NCBI RefSeq assembly: GCF_943734655.1
Contig: NC_071353.1
Coordinates: 77,399,121 to 77,463,120 of the forward strand
Length of the DNA stretch: 64,000 nucleotides
From: Sabethes cyaneus
Lineage: Eukaryota > Arthropoda > Insecta > Diptera > Culicidae
Direction: 5' to 3'
The notes under the pieces are model-generated. The model searched no databases. It worked only from the letters and a program-made list of their open reading frames with translations, and was not told the DNA's origin. The position numbers and the translations under genes were made by a program. Shown piece by piece: positions 45,019 through 56,744 of the stretch. Each line of letters starts with the position of its first letter. The first letter of the stretch is position 1.

Positions 45019-45593
45019 TTTTGACGTAGGACTACGTCTTACGGCAAGTTTTGAGACAGGGTGTCATTCCGAAAAATCGAAAAATGCGAGCGTCACGAAA
45101 AATGAAAGGTTTTGAGCGCTAATAGCTCAGCGGTTTTCCGATCGATTTTCAATATTCTTACACCAATCGATCGGAAAATCTTCTAAGAAGTGACCCAAAT
45201 GAAGAAAAATATGGATTCTTGATGTTGAACTATTGAAAAATTGAAAATAATTAACCTATGTTTTACCAGAATTCTCGCTTCGTGATTGGTTGGAAGATTC
45301 TTTACGATGATCTAAACCTATACCAATTTGATATCTGTGCTTGGGAAGCAAGCCAAAACAAGTGACGAAGTTTCCTCATTTCAACAATATTTATTATCAC
45401 CGCGGTAGCATTGGGCGATACTGTATCTGTATCGAAAAAATCGATACTTTTGGGCCGATACATCGATATTTTGGATCGATACTGAGTGTCCCGATACCGG
45501 TCAGTATCGATGCTAAAACGCCGATATTTGTATCGATACCTTTATAGTAAAAGCTAGAGAAACTAAAATACTTATCCTAATTAATAACCTTAC

Positions 45594-46225
45594 TTATACT
45601 AATGCGATGTCCGTTAGGATTTCACCTGCATAACAAACTCGGTCCATGGCTGTTCGCCTCCAATTTCTCGAATGTCCCACACTTTCCAGGACTTGCTCCA
45701 TTAAATGGAGTCCATTTGGTCTAACCGTCGAGCACGCTGCGTACCTTTGCACCTTGTACCAACCGAATTCGAGGCAAACATCATTTTTACGGAATTGTTT
45801 TCCGGCATTCTCACAACATGTCCCGCCCATTGTACCCTTCCAGTCTCAGCAACTTTCTGAATACTGGGTTCGCCGAAAAGCTGCGCCAGCTTGTGATTCA
45901 TGTTTTTCCTCCATACACCGTACTCCCATACACCACCAAAGATGATCCTAAGCACACAACGTCCAAAAGTGGCCATGGCCGCTGCAGTGCGTTCAAGTCT
46001 CCGTCGAGCATTGACCACGTTTCGTGCCCTTAGACTATCGGTCTTATTTGCGCTTTGTACATGGTACATTTGGTACAAGGATGAAGCTTGCCAGATTTTA
46101 TGGTCTTGTAGAATCCGTAGTAAGTACGACTTCCGACAAGAATGGTGAGGTGCATTTCTCTGCTGCAGTTGTTATCCGACGTCATCAACGACCCGAAGTA
46201 TACAAACTCGTTCACCACCTCGAAC
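45594..46225 (-). pseudogene. RTE-like LINE fragment inside the hAT-like element
   Basis: The minus strand reads VNEFVYFGSLMTSDNNCSRE, then GSRTYYGFYKTIKSGKLHPC, IIFGGVWEYGVWRKNMNHKL, and GRVQWAGHVVRMPENNSVKM. These are the successive post-RT segments of RTE-like elements. The reading frame shifts at least twice, and endonuclease and RT core are absent. Confidence 0.75.
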
Positions 46226-46319
46226 TTATAGAAATTAAAATAAGAGGTGTACCTAATTAAAAGTACGGCGGCTAATTTTTTTCGATAAATAAACTAACTC
46301 TGCAAAAATAGATACATTC

Positions 46320-47165
46320 CTAGTTCCAGTCTTAAATCAAATTTTAAGTAAAACTTCATTTTCAATTTGAAATCCAATTTCAAGTCGGATTTCTTGGGCG
46401 ATGTAAAAAATCAAATTCAATTTCAAATCCTATTTCAAGTTCAATTCGAAGTTCCATTTTAAGTCCGATTTAACTCCAATTTCTGGCAAAGTTGTAAGCA
46501 TAATTTCTAGTCAAATTTTACATCCAATTCAAGGTTAGTTACAAGTAAAATTTTAAGTTCTCTATTGTGTCCTATTTCAAGTTCAATTTCATGTCTCATT
46601 ATAAGTTCTATTTCATGTGTAATTTCAAGTCCAATTTATATATTGTAGTCTGAATTGGCCCAAACTTAAGTTTAACGTTCAATTTTAAGTGTAATTTGAA
46701 ATCCAAATTCAAGTTCCACTTTTAGTTTAATTTTAAGTTCAATTTAAAGTCTTAATTCCAGTTCAAATTTAAGTTGAAATTGATGCAAACTGAAGTCCAA
46801 TATCATTTGATCATCAATATCCCGCATTTTGCACCTTACTGAACACCGCAGTCTAAAAGTGCGACTGGCACAAAAACTGCGACAATGCGAATGTTGTGAG
46901 TGAGAAAGAGTAACAATTGCAATGTTGCTGTTTTGTTTTGTCATATACATTGGCATTAGAGAAAATAATCTGGATTAATCCAGGTACAGCTGCAAAGCAC
47001 AATATCAATTTGAAGTTCTATTTTAAGCATAATGCCATGCTTAATTCTAAGTTAAATTTCAGTTCCCATTTCAAGTTCAATATCAAATTTAATTTCAAGT
47101 TCAATTTTAAGTAAAATTTCAAGTGCAATTCCTGCTCCGATTTTAAAATTAATTTCAAATGCGAT
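46320..47165 (+). repeat. TTCAAGTTCAATTT minisatellite
   Basis: Irregular tandem copies of a 12-16 bp unit (AATTTCAAGTTC, AATTTTAAGTCC and variants), interrupted at 46795-46985 by unique sequence. It lies in the interior of the hAT-like element between two oppositely oriented RTE fragments. Confidence 0.85.
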
Positions 47166-47324
47166 CAATTAGACAACTCGCAAGTTGCTGAGAACTACTC
47201 GCACTTGCTGAGTGAAGCTTTGCTTTCCTCAATGGAGCTAGCTGTCTTGGCACTCGAAGATGGATGTCGTTGGATACGCTAGGCCGTCAACCGCGTTGTT
47301 AAGTGAAGAAACCCTGAGTGCATG

Positions 47325-47660
47325 GAGTGACTTTTGACGGAGATGAACTGGAAGGGGTTGATGAATTCATAAATTAGGGATCTCTGGCAACCGCCATTAA
47401 TAATACGAGTAAGCAGATTCAACGACGCATTCTAGCTATATCTGGTCTACTTTTCCCTTCGTAAGTGATTTCGATCAAGGAGCATAAACCGTACGCAAAA
47501 TATAAGTGCATTTGCCGTATTTGAACGCAAGGTGTTGGTAACTGGGAGCAGAGAGCGGTCCAGACGTATAAACCACGAGCTGCAGGCACTACTTTGAAAG
47601 ATTCCCATCGTACACCTGCCGGCTGGCATGTTGTACGAATGCACCATCGACACCAGGTTG
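47325..47660 (+). pseudogene. Second RTE-like fragment, opposite strand
   Basis: The plus strand gives VTFDGDELEGVDEFI, then GSLATAINNTSKQIQRRILA, AFAVFERKVL and RINHELQALL, ending near AGWHVVRM. The order is the same as in the minus-strand fragment at 45594-46225, but the wording differs, so these are two separate RTE-like copies. Stops and shifts are frequent. Confidence 0.6.
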
Positions 47661-49344
47661 AAACTGACTTGCGAGTTCTTGATATAGCAAACAAATTTCA
47701 GCAATGTTTAACTTTCATCTGTCTCAGCAAGTGTTACGTTCTACATTTATTTTAATGTTTCGATGTTTACTGTTTCGATGTTTTCGGTGCAATTTCCATG
47801 ATAGTTAAGATTAGCTAACTTCGCCATAGCGTTCATACTAGAAAGCATTTGGCTCCACAGCGCGCACGAGCACGAGGCACCTCGGTTAAATTAGATATAC
47901 CCTCAGCCATTAAAAAAATAATTTACAATTCTCCTCCACCTCAATACAATCCGCAAGTCGCACGAATCATTTCTAAAAGGGGCAGTTTGGTCATCGCTGA
48001 TCTGAAGTCTCCAAAACACTTGTAGAGAAAAGTGTTTAATTTGGTTATCTGTATGGTTGTAGAGGTACATTCTCACGGTCATCATATTTGTCCAGTTTTG
48101 TATGGCTTGTACCTTCTGTAGCGTAAACAGAAGTGGAAGGGGGTTAAATTAGTTGGTTTGTCGAATATAAATCTTAATCCGCATGTTTGGGCAGAAAATG
48201 TTCTGATTTTTTAGTTCGACCGATATGGTTACCTCGTTTAATATTCATAAGTTCCATTTCTAGCATTTTTGTCTGTAAGGTTGCTGAGTGGTCGATTTCT
48301 GGCCGGCCCGGCCGGTTTTTCACTTGCAAAGCCGGTGACCGGTCAATTTGGCAAAAAATCGGTTTACCGACTTAAGAAAACGGATTTGTATTTTTTGTTC
48401 GATTTTTAAAATTTATTTTTTATTTCCATCATTCCGCTAGATTTTCTAATAAATGTATTAGCAATCCTGAGCAATTCGTTGCAGTTTCCGGTCAAAAGAG
48501 TTTAAAACCGCAGGCCTGACCAGTGCGACATCAGCTATTATTTCGTTCCTAACGAGATTTCGTATGAGTAGGAAAGAGAATCAACAGCAGCAAAAGCACA
48601 CGCATATAATTTTCTAAAAATTAAGCTTATTTAGCTTAATAAACTTAAACAAAACTATGGTTTTCTTTGGGGTTGCGTGTACCCTGCCAGTGTATCGATA
48701 CCAATATCGATACCACTGGTATCGATGCTTGCCGCCCGATATTTCAGTCGGATCGATACTTTTTGAAAATTTGTATCGATATTCGAATATCGATACTTCT
48801 CGCAGTATCGCCCAATGCTACACCGCGGTTAAACCTAGACCATTTTGATGTCCTTGCTTGGGAAGTACGCCAGAAAGAGTGTTAGAGTCCCCTCATGCCA
48901 ACAGATTTCTTACGAACGCGATTAAACCTAGTCCAATTTGATGTCTGTGTTAGGGAAGTATGCCAGAAAAAATGACACGAGTTCGTCGTCCCAACAGATT
49001 GCAAATTCTTTACTGCGAGACTATTAAACCTCGGCGAATCTGATATCTGTGTTGGAAAAATGTGCTACAGCTGTAGTGTTCGGTTACAATACGACTCTGT
49101 ATGAATACGCATGCTTGCCGTTTCATTAGAAGTGTAGTGAAAAGATGTACTGTTGATAAAATAGGATTCAATTGGTAAAATCCCTTCAATGTGGGGAACT
49201 ATGGGTAATAAAAACAATAAAAACAAAGGTAGCAGGAAAGCAATAGTTTGTGTTCTTGATTTTGTTAAGTGGTTTTCAAATGCACAATCTTTTGAGAATT
49301 GAACGTATGCAATGTTACTACCGTGTACCCCCGTTGGCATGACC

Positions 49345-49968
49345 TTCTTTAATCTGCACAAGTGCACAAGTGCACAAGTGGGCACAATCTTTTGACATTT
49401 CTTGGAGGAGCGTCGAGTTCGCCCTGACGGAGTTACTATGGATACATTCATGATTGTTTGTTGTTCGACTGTAAAAATGTAAACATTGTTTAATTTTGCA
49501 GATCAGCTAAAGAGGAACATAATTGAACGGACAACAAGTTTTATGGATTGTGGCTTTGCAGTTTTCGCGAATTTCATGGAGAATGGCCAAATACGCAACG
49601 GAAAGTTTCTTATCAAGACGAGACGCTGTTCGAGAGCAAACTTGGCAAAAACGGGTCGACTAATATGAAGTGTCTCTGAGTTCACTCGGATGTTTAATTC
49701 GGACGATTGTAAAAAGTATCCTGAGCCGGTGCTTTCAGGAAATTATGGCCGCAAACCACTACAAAAGTTTGAATCCGTTCATTTATGTTCCATTTCAGCT
49801 GATCTGCAAAATGAAACAATGTTTACATTTTTACACTCGAACAACAAACAATCATGGATGTTTCCATAGTAACTTCGTCAGGGCGAACTCGACGCTCCTC
49901 CAATGAATGTCAAAAGATTGTGCCCACTTGTGCTCAATTACCGCCATTATCGCTCGTGGAAAGCTGGA
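49345..49968. mobile_element. Long-TIR MITE, unit 1 (left end lost)
   Basis: The arms of about 155 bp at 49370-49503 and 49800-49968 are inverted copies (GTGGGCACAATCTTTTGACA; TTTGTTGTTCGACTGTAAAA). The right end is GGAAAGCTGGA followed by TA. The left end is replaced by a GCACAAGT triplet and sequence like that at 37837. Confidence 0.75.
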
Positions 49969-49970
49969 TA

Positions 49971-50628
49971 TCCAGCTTTCCACGAACGATAATGGCGGAT
50001 ATTGAGCACAAGTGGGCACAACCTTTCCACATTCATTGGAGGAGCATCAGGTTCGCCCTGAAGGAGTTACTATGGGAACATCCATGATTGTTTGTTGTTC
50101 AAGTGTAAAAATATAAACATTGTTTAGTTTTCGCACATGAAGCGAAACATATTGCTAATTTTCCACCTTTTCGTGTACGATGAATAATTGAACAGATGAG
50201 AAGTTTTATGGATTTTGGCTTCGTAGTTTGCGCATACTTCGGGAATAACGTCCAAATGCGCAACGGAAAGTTTCTTATCAGACCGAGACGCTGGCCAAAT
50301 TAGCTACGGCTTGACCAATATAAAGTTAATGTTTGTCTGAGTGTCCGCGAGTATTCAATTCGCACAATACTAAAGGGGATTTTTTGAGCCGGTGCTTTCA
50401 GGAAATTATGGCCGCAAACCACAAAAGTTTGCTTCCGTTCAATTATGTTCCTCTTCCGCAGATCTGCAAAACTTAACGATGTTTACATTTTTACAGTCGA
50501 ACAACAAACAATCATGGATGTTTCCATAGTAACTCCGTCAGGGTGAACTCGACGCTCCTCCAATGAATGTCAAAAGATTGTGCCCACTTGTGCTCAATCA
50601 CCGCCATTATCGCTCGTGGAAAGCTGGA
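49971..50628. mobile_element. Long-TIR MITE, unit 2
   Basis: A complete unit of 658 bp: TCCAGCTTTCCACGAACG at the left, CGCTCGTGGAAAGCTGGA at the right, TA at 49969-49970 and 50629-50630. Arms of about 165 bp. It abuts unit 1 across a single shared TA, so the junction 49803-50137 is a palindrome of about 335 bp. Confidence 0.8.
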
Positions 50629-50770
50629 TAAGTTGCATATAGCATGTATACATGAAGAATCGAATGATTACAAGCATGAATACGTGCTACTATCACTAGA
50701 AAGAGACTTACGTAGTCCTGCGTTACCTATATATGCGGTCGTGTCTTGTACACAACCCCTCTGATTTTTT

Positions 50771-53485
50771 ACATTAATATTCGTTATGCATTTCTATGCG
50801 GGAGGCCATTGCAAATAATTTTGAAAGTTTTTGTCACCTCCCCCCCTTGGAAATTGGCTTGAAAAATCGGGGGACAAAAAAATAATTTGCAGGATATGAG
50901 TTAATTTTTATACATAAAATCAATTGTCTGTGGGTTCTTCAGCCTGAAAAACACGAAAAATGAGTGTACAAGTTGAGTTAATGCTTCAAGCACGAAACAA
51001 AAATGGAAATTTGAACAACGGAATTTCCGAAAATCGACCGAAAAATTTTTCTTTCGTTTTTGTCTTTTTTCGTAGATTTACGCATGGAAAATAATAACGT
51101 ATATATTAAAAGCAAGAATAGTTTGGTTTTCACGTTTAAACTTTAAGTAAAAATACCTAAAATCAATATTTTTTTTGCTCAATTAAAAAAATCTGTTTGT
51201 TTTTTATTCGACCGACCACCCTCCCCCCTTCAGTGATCCTGCATCTTTGGCTCGAGCAGCACGTTCTTCACAATCATGTGGAAGATTTGTGCCTTGTGGC
51301 CCAGTCGCCCAACACCGGAAAGACAAATACTTTTTAAAATATTTGTAATGGCCTTATTACCGCTTATGAAAACCCAATTAGAATGTTAAAAAGTAGAAAA
51401 CTAATAAATTATAACAGAACAAATTAGTATTTATGAACTCTATAAAATTGTTTTCAAATGCCTCATGTCAAGTGGATAAGAAACCGAAAACATTATATTT
51501 TGAAGTATCATTGCAATGAACAATTAATAAAAACAATCATTAGCCTTCATACTGCCTTCATGTTCACACTGTGCCATTAATTCAGGCGAATCTATCTTGA
51601 AAACGCAAATGAAGAGCGTGAAGTGGAATGTGTAAGTGGCAAAAGTTTTCTCCCTATTTTCACGCTACTTCTTTACCATGAAGATTTTTGGAGTGGGCAA
51701 TCAGAATCTAAAGGGTTGATTGACGCGCTACACTTTACCGATTCAAGATAAGTTCCTAGGTACGTTTAAGTCGGCATAAATGATAATCCATGATGACGAT
51801 GTATAGGGATGAAGAATCTGTGCTCGACCAAGATCGAAATCGAGGTAGTCAAAAGTACTAAGAAAAGTTTTTCATAGATAAGAGCGGAAGTTTTAATGTT
51901 TGGAATCGGCGGTGTATGAGACGCCCTAAGGTATACTCTCTATTTGTATTTTATTTTCAGTTTTTCGATTTGTTTCAACTGATAAAACTGGCATTTATCA
52001 GTATTGAAGTAGGTTTTTAATTTCATACTGATTTTATTTTTTTAAAAACCGACGATAAATTGTCCAAGTACTATATATAATCCTTGCAGGTAGAAAATTT
52101 CCGCTTCGTACGAAAGATCTTCGAACGTCGAATTGTTCATCGTTTTACATGTTCGAAGGTAAAAGTTTCCGAAAGCTCTTCAATTTAAATGATTTTCCCA
52201 TCCTCAGTATTTCCAAAATCTTCTTTTACTTCTGTTCTATTGATAATAACAATATTAAAGGTTTGTTTGGTGCCAGCCGCAAATTTGTACCGCATTGGTA
52301 TTAAAGATTTAACCGATAAGGACACACTCGTTTCATGCAGGACTGAACGTATATACGAATGGCACCTACCAGCAGCGCGCTGTTGCGCTTGGATATCTGA
52401 GTCAACACATCTAACTTTCCGGATCGAATGCCTTTTGGGGTTGACATAATGCTTCTTAAATTACACGCACAAAAGAACCACTAGGCGAGAGAAGCAAGCG
52501 GAACAAAGAGTCCGGGAAGGAATGCATTAGCGGGACCCACGCTTGATCGAATTAAGAGATAACGTGGCTTAAAACATGGACAGAAAAGTACTCTCAGTAT
52601 ATAGAGAAATTTTGGAATAATCTAGCAATGTGCAGCTTTTATGTTTCCTGATAATGTTTAAATGCATTAGTATCGTTGAGCAGCAGTCTGTTAGGTGGAT
52701 AGCTTTAATCAGATGTTTAATTCATTACGTAAACCCTAATGCTGCATGCGTGGGGAGAATACAAATTGTGACTAAATTTTGTAGCACGTGGATTGAACAT
52801 GGGTAAACAATGCGTACAACCAGAGTCGAAAAAACTCTTACCTACATTTAATTAACATCAAATTAGATATTACAGGTGTAGTCAGATTTTATTACTGGGA
52901 CAATTTGTATTTGTGTTCTTCGGGAAACATATTCCTATATCCAGTGTGCTGTACCATTCCTAGTATTTTTACCACATTGTTGTTGCTTGTTCAAAATCGA
53001 GCATACACTTTTTGTATTCATAAAGATACTAACAATAAATATAATTAAGCTGTTCTATTTGATGCTCTTGTCGCCCTTATTTACGAGGCGCGCCACCTTC
53101 CACGCGAATCCAACCACAGCATAAAGTACGGTTCAACTTCAAGTCAACCACAGGAAACTACCACTCTAATCGAATTCGACACGAATATTTTTCATTTACA
53201 ATCTCTGTCCTATAGTTGAAAGCGCTTCGATGGTGTACACACATGAGACGGCAGGTCATGTGTATTAGACGATATTTTTAAAATATACATATTTAGCCAT
53301 GAACAAATGTAAATAAATGTAATTCTCAAAAATATTTCTTTAGATTATTTGACATGTATTTAAGTTGGAAAAACCTGAATTAATTTACCAGGCGGTGAGA
53401 CCTGCAACAATAATTTTTGTTTTATGAATGTCTTATGAATGTTTTATGAAATATATGAACACTTGTAATTCATTAAATTATATTT
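50771..53485. other. Unassigned stretch
   Basis: Low GC with C-runs at 50839 and 51226. The plus frame at 52189-52449 begins with a hydrophobic, signal-like stretch (SVLLIITILKVCLVPAA), but no domain follows. No element boundaries were identified. Confidence 0.35.
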
Positions 53486-53912
53486 TTAACCCTCTAACTC
53501 TCCAGAGTCACATGCGAAATTTGTTTTGAAATGACAATATGCCAAATGTATTCAGAACAGATTTCTTGACATTTTGATATCAATATCACAACATTCTGAC
53601 TATGCATTCAAAAGTTATCGTCTTTCAAATACAAAAATTCCGAAAAATTTCGGAAATAATTATTGCGCGAGTATTCCCTTTTCTACTTTTGATAAACAAG
53701 GACATCTAGAACAAAATGATTGACCTCAAAATTATTCTATGAGTAAATTTCATGCTTTATCACAATTTTGTGAAATATCTGAATTGAAAAAATATCTGGG
53801 TAGACTCGAGCAAGAGCGAAGAGAAAAATGATTTCAAAATGTGTTATGGAAATCGAATAACTCGTATCAAAATTTAGGCTTGTTGTGGCAGTTGGTAAAA
53901 TAACAAAAAATA

Positions 53913-55085
53913 CAGATGGGACTCGATTATCCGTGTGGAAAAAATTTTTTGAAATAGGTTTTTTAAAATGCATTTTCGCTCAAAACGTGTTTAACATTAT
54001 AAAAAATCAGAGGGGTTGTGTACAAGACACGACCGCATATGACGCAGGACTACGTAAGTCTCTTTGTAGTGATAGTAGCATGTATTCATGCGTGTAATCA
54101 TTCGATTCTTCATGTATACATGCTATATGCAACATATATACATGCTACATGCGTTGTATGTAACATTTATCAAAGTAGTAATATTGCATACGTTCGATTC
54201 TGAAAATATTGTGCATTTGAAAGCAATTTAACAAAATTGAGAACACAAACTATTGCTTTCCTGCTACCTTACTGAAATTAAAGATTGTTTTTATTACCCA
54301 TGGTTTCCCACGATGACAGGATTTTACCAATTCAATCCTATTTTATCAAAAGCACATCTTTTCACTACACTTCTAATGAAACGCCATCGGCAAGCATGCG
54401 TATTCATACAGAGTCGTATTATAACCGAACACTACAGCTGTAGCATATTTTTCCAACACAGATATCAAATTCGCCGAGGTTTAATCGTGTCGCAGTACGT
54501 TGGGACAACGAACTTGTGTCATTTTTTCTGGTACACTTCCCTAACACAGACATCAAATTGGACTAGGTTTAATCACGTTCGTAAGAAATCTGTTGGCACG
54601 AGGGGGCTTTGTCACTTTTTCTGGCGTACTTCCCAAGCAAGGACATCAAAATGGTCTAGGTTTAACCGCGGTGTTAAGAAATCTTGTTGAAATGATGAAG
54701 CTTTGTCACTTGTTTTGGCGTACTTCCCAAGCACAGATATCAAATTGGTATAGGTTTAAATCATCGCAAAGAATCTTCCAACCAATCACGAAGCGAGAAT
54801 TCTGGTAAAACATAGGTTCATTATTTGCAATTTTTCAATAGTTCAACATCAGGAATCCATACTTTTCTTTATTTGGGTCAATTCTTAGAAGATTTACCGA
54901 TCGATTGGTGTAAGAATATTGAAAATCGATCGGAAAACCGCTGAGCTATTAGCGTTCAAAACCTTTCATTTTTCGTGACGCTCGCATTTTTCGATTTTTT
55001 GGAATGACACCCTATCTCAAAACTTGCCGTAAGACGTAGTCCTACGTCAAAAAAATTTTTCACCCGGATAATCGAGTCCGACCTG
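53913..55085. mobile_element. Pogo-like element, second copy (interrupted)
   Basis: TIRs CAGATGGGACTCGATTATCC and (from the right) CAGGTCGGACTCGATTATCC with TA at 53911-53912 and 55086-55087. Same family as 3199-3863. Almost the entire interior is taken by repeat S copy 2. Confidence 0.8.
54001..55054 (-). repeat. Repeat S, copy 2 (uninterrupted)
   Basis: Reverse orientation of copy 1, without the hAT-like insertion (site at 54666-54673) or the MITE pair (site near 54130-54180). Four tandem units of about 105 bp, each with TTGGCGTACTTCCCAAGCA and CAAATTGG(A/T)xTAGGTTTAA, lie at 54470-54760. Confidence 0.75.
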
Positions 55086-55117
55086 TAATACCAAAATGTA
55101 ACCCGTTAGAGGGTTAA

Positions 55118-56638
55118 ATTCCACTTAGGCCATTACAAAAATACCAATGTGAACTTTTTAAACAAGGAACAAAAATTAAACGTTTTTATTTAGTTTAATA
55201 GTTACTGAAAACCGAATTTATTGTTGATTTTCTGATATACGTTATTATATTCCATGCAAAAAAACCTATCGAAAGAGAAACAACACCAACAACAAGCCCG
55301 ATTGTTGGGGTAATTATTGCGCACTTCGCAGTATTTGTACCTTGTCTCGACGGTTTATTATGTTAAATGTAATATGACAACAAGATCGGCTATACCATTT
55401 CATTATCCATGGAATGTTACGATTTTTCCTGCATTAACGTAATTTTTAAGAAACTTAAAGAAAATGGAAAAGACTACAGTTGTTTAAGGCAGTTTCAGCT
55501 TCAACGAGTTTGATTTAGATTCTAAAAGATTCTGCAAAATGAATGTCGATGCTTTGAGTACTGTTCATTCTACTGTGATAGATTCCGAGACCCAAGAGAC
55601 CACTTTCGGTGCATGCCAATTTTGTTACTAAGATTCGTATTTGCATGGAGGACCTTAACTTGGATGCCCTGTGCATCTTAAAGTAAAAGTTTTGCAACCA
55701 CTAACTCTGTTATGGTTAATTTACGTCCCCGATAACAAGAAATAGTGTATTTTCAGTCGCACTTTTGACTCTATCACCACTAATTTTTAATCGATTTTTA
55801 TGCAACTAACCTAAAAAGAACAACACTAGCTGGCCTTTAATAAAAATATATGTTGCCATTTTGCCGGAGATATTCCTGATAGTTTTGATTAACGGACTGC
55901 GCAATAGTTATCTAGTTTATTTGTGGCTCATAAATATGAACCTATCGTATAGAGCGCTTCAAGCTTCACACTCTGGACCATCCGTTTAGAATGCTACTGG
56001 AACTTAAAACAGGATATTTTACATTTTTTTTTTGGAAATGTGGCAAATGGGGTATCAAATCACAGTGTTTTTCACCGAGACGATGACGATTATTCCGGAA
56101 TGTCCAAAATAGGCTCCAAATACGTCGGGATATCCACCGAAGAAATCGTGTTGAACAATCCATTCTGATGCCCCATTTGCCATATTTCCGAAGAAAATTT
56201 GAAATAACCAGTTTTCAGTTCCAGTAGTACTCTATTCGGATATTCGGTGTGTGGAGTGTTAACCAGCGCTGTGCAAGATAGTGCAAGATTTATTTTTATT
56301 GACCACATGAAATGGATAACTATTGCGTTCGTTAAGAAGATTTGTAGTTTTATTGTATGTGCTATCTATGATGTCAAAAAAGAATCCCACTGCGATCTGG
56401 AATATCTCCGGAGAAATAGAATCATAATTTACCAACATATTTTTTTCATTAAAGGTCAATCTAATGTAGTTCTATTAAGACTAGTTGCATAAAAATCGAC
56501 TAAAATTTAGTGAATCAGTGGTACTGAAAGAACCCTAATTGTTGACGTCGGGGATGCAAATATTAAGAATATAAATGTTAATAAATAAAGATATTTTTTT
56601 GGTTTTTGCTGAATAAGTTTTTTTTGTTTTTACGAACT
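55118..56638. other. Unassigned stretch
   Basis: AT-rich. No gene or element boundaries recognised. Confidence 0.4.
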
Positions 56639-56744
56639 GTTGGGTACTGGTACCAGTACTGGTATTACCGGTACCGATGCTCCCAGTACCGAAATATCGG
56701 TTCTCACGAAATGCTGTCGGTACTTCCAACTCTAGTAACACCTC
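56639..56744. repeat. GGTACC-rich block, possible hAT-type end
   Basis: Contains overlapping palindromes (TACTGGTACCAGTACTGGTA; ACCGGTACCGAT) and ends GTCGGTACTTCCAACTCTAG. Read from the right this is a CTAGAGTTGGAAG-type terminus, common in hAT elements. The other end was not found. Confidence 0.4.

Larger units (their letters stand above)
45406..48820. mobile_element. hAT-like element, 3,415 bp
   Basis: Perfect 18-bp TIRs TAGCATTGGGCGATACTG and its complement, with an 8-bp target duplication CACCGCGG (45398-45405, 48821-48828). The unoccupied site, CCGCGGTG, is at 54666-54673 in repeat S copy 2. TATCGATA-type phrases are dense near both ends (45420-45545, 48690-48805). The 8-bp duplication and TAG start fit the hAT superfamily. 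No hAT transposase is visible; the interior holds LINE fragments and a satellite, so this copy is non-autonomous. Confidence 0.85.
45019..50770 (+). repeat. Repeat S, copy 1 (twice interrupted)
   Basis: Starts TTTTGACGTAGGACTACGTC and ends ACACAACCCCTCTGATTTTT. Without its two insertions (45406-48820 and about 49321-50628) it is about 1.0 kb and colinear with the inverted copy at 54001-55054. Inside are three or four diverged tandem units of about 100 bp (GGTTTAAxC...CAAATTTGATxTCTGTG-like, at 45300, 48829, 48925 and 49025). It encodes nothing recognisable and its class is unknown to me. Confidence 0.75.
53490..55113. mobile_element. piggyBac-type MITE, interrupted copy
   Basis: TTAA (53486-53489, 55114-55117) flanks CCCTCTAACTCTCC and CCCGTTAGAGGG. 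The left half (53507-53760) is the reverse complement of the interior of the 41820-42316 copy (TTCAGAACAGATTTCTTGAC; CAAAAGTTATCGTCTTTCAA). A TA-target element, 53913-55085, interrupts it near the right end. Confidence 0.8.

Noticed and set aside
48250..48540. GGCCGG-rich segment as a separate element inside the hAT-like unit
   Set aside because: There are some inverted phrases but no clear ends or duplication.
52189..52449. Frame with a signal-peptide-like start
   Set aside because: The hydrophobic stretch alone is weak evidence; nothing downstream resembles a known secreted protein and no splice partners are seen.
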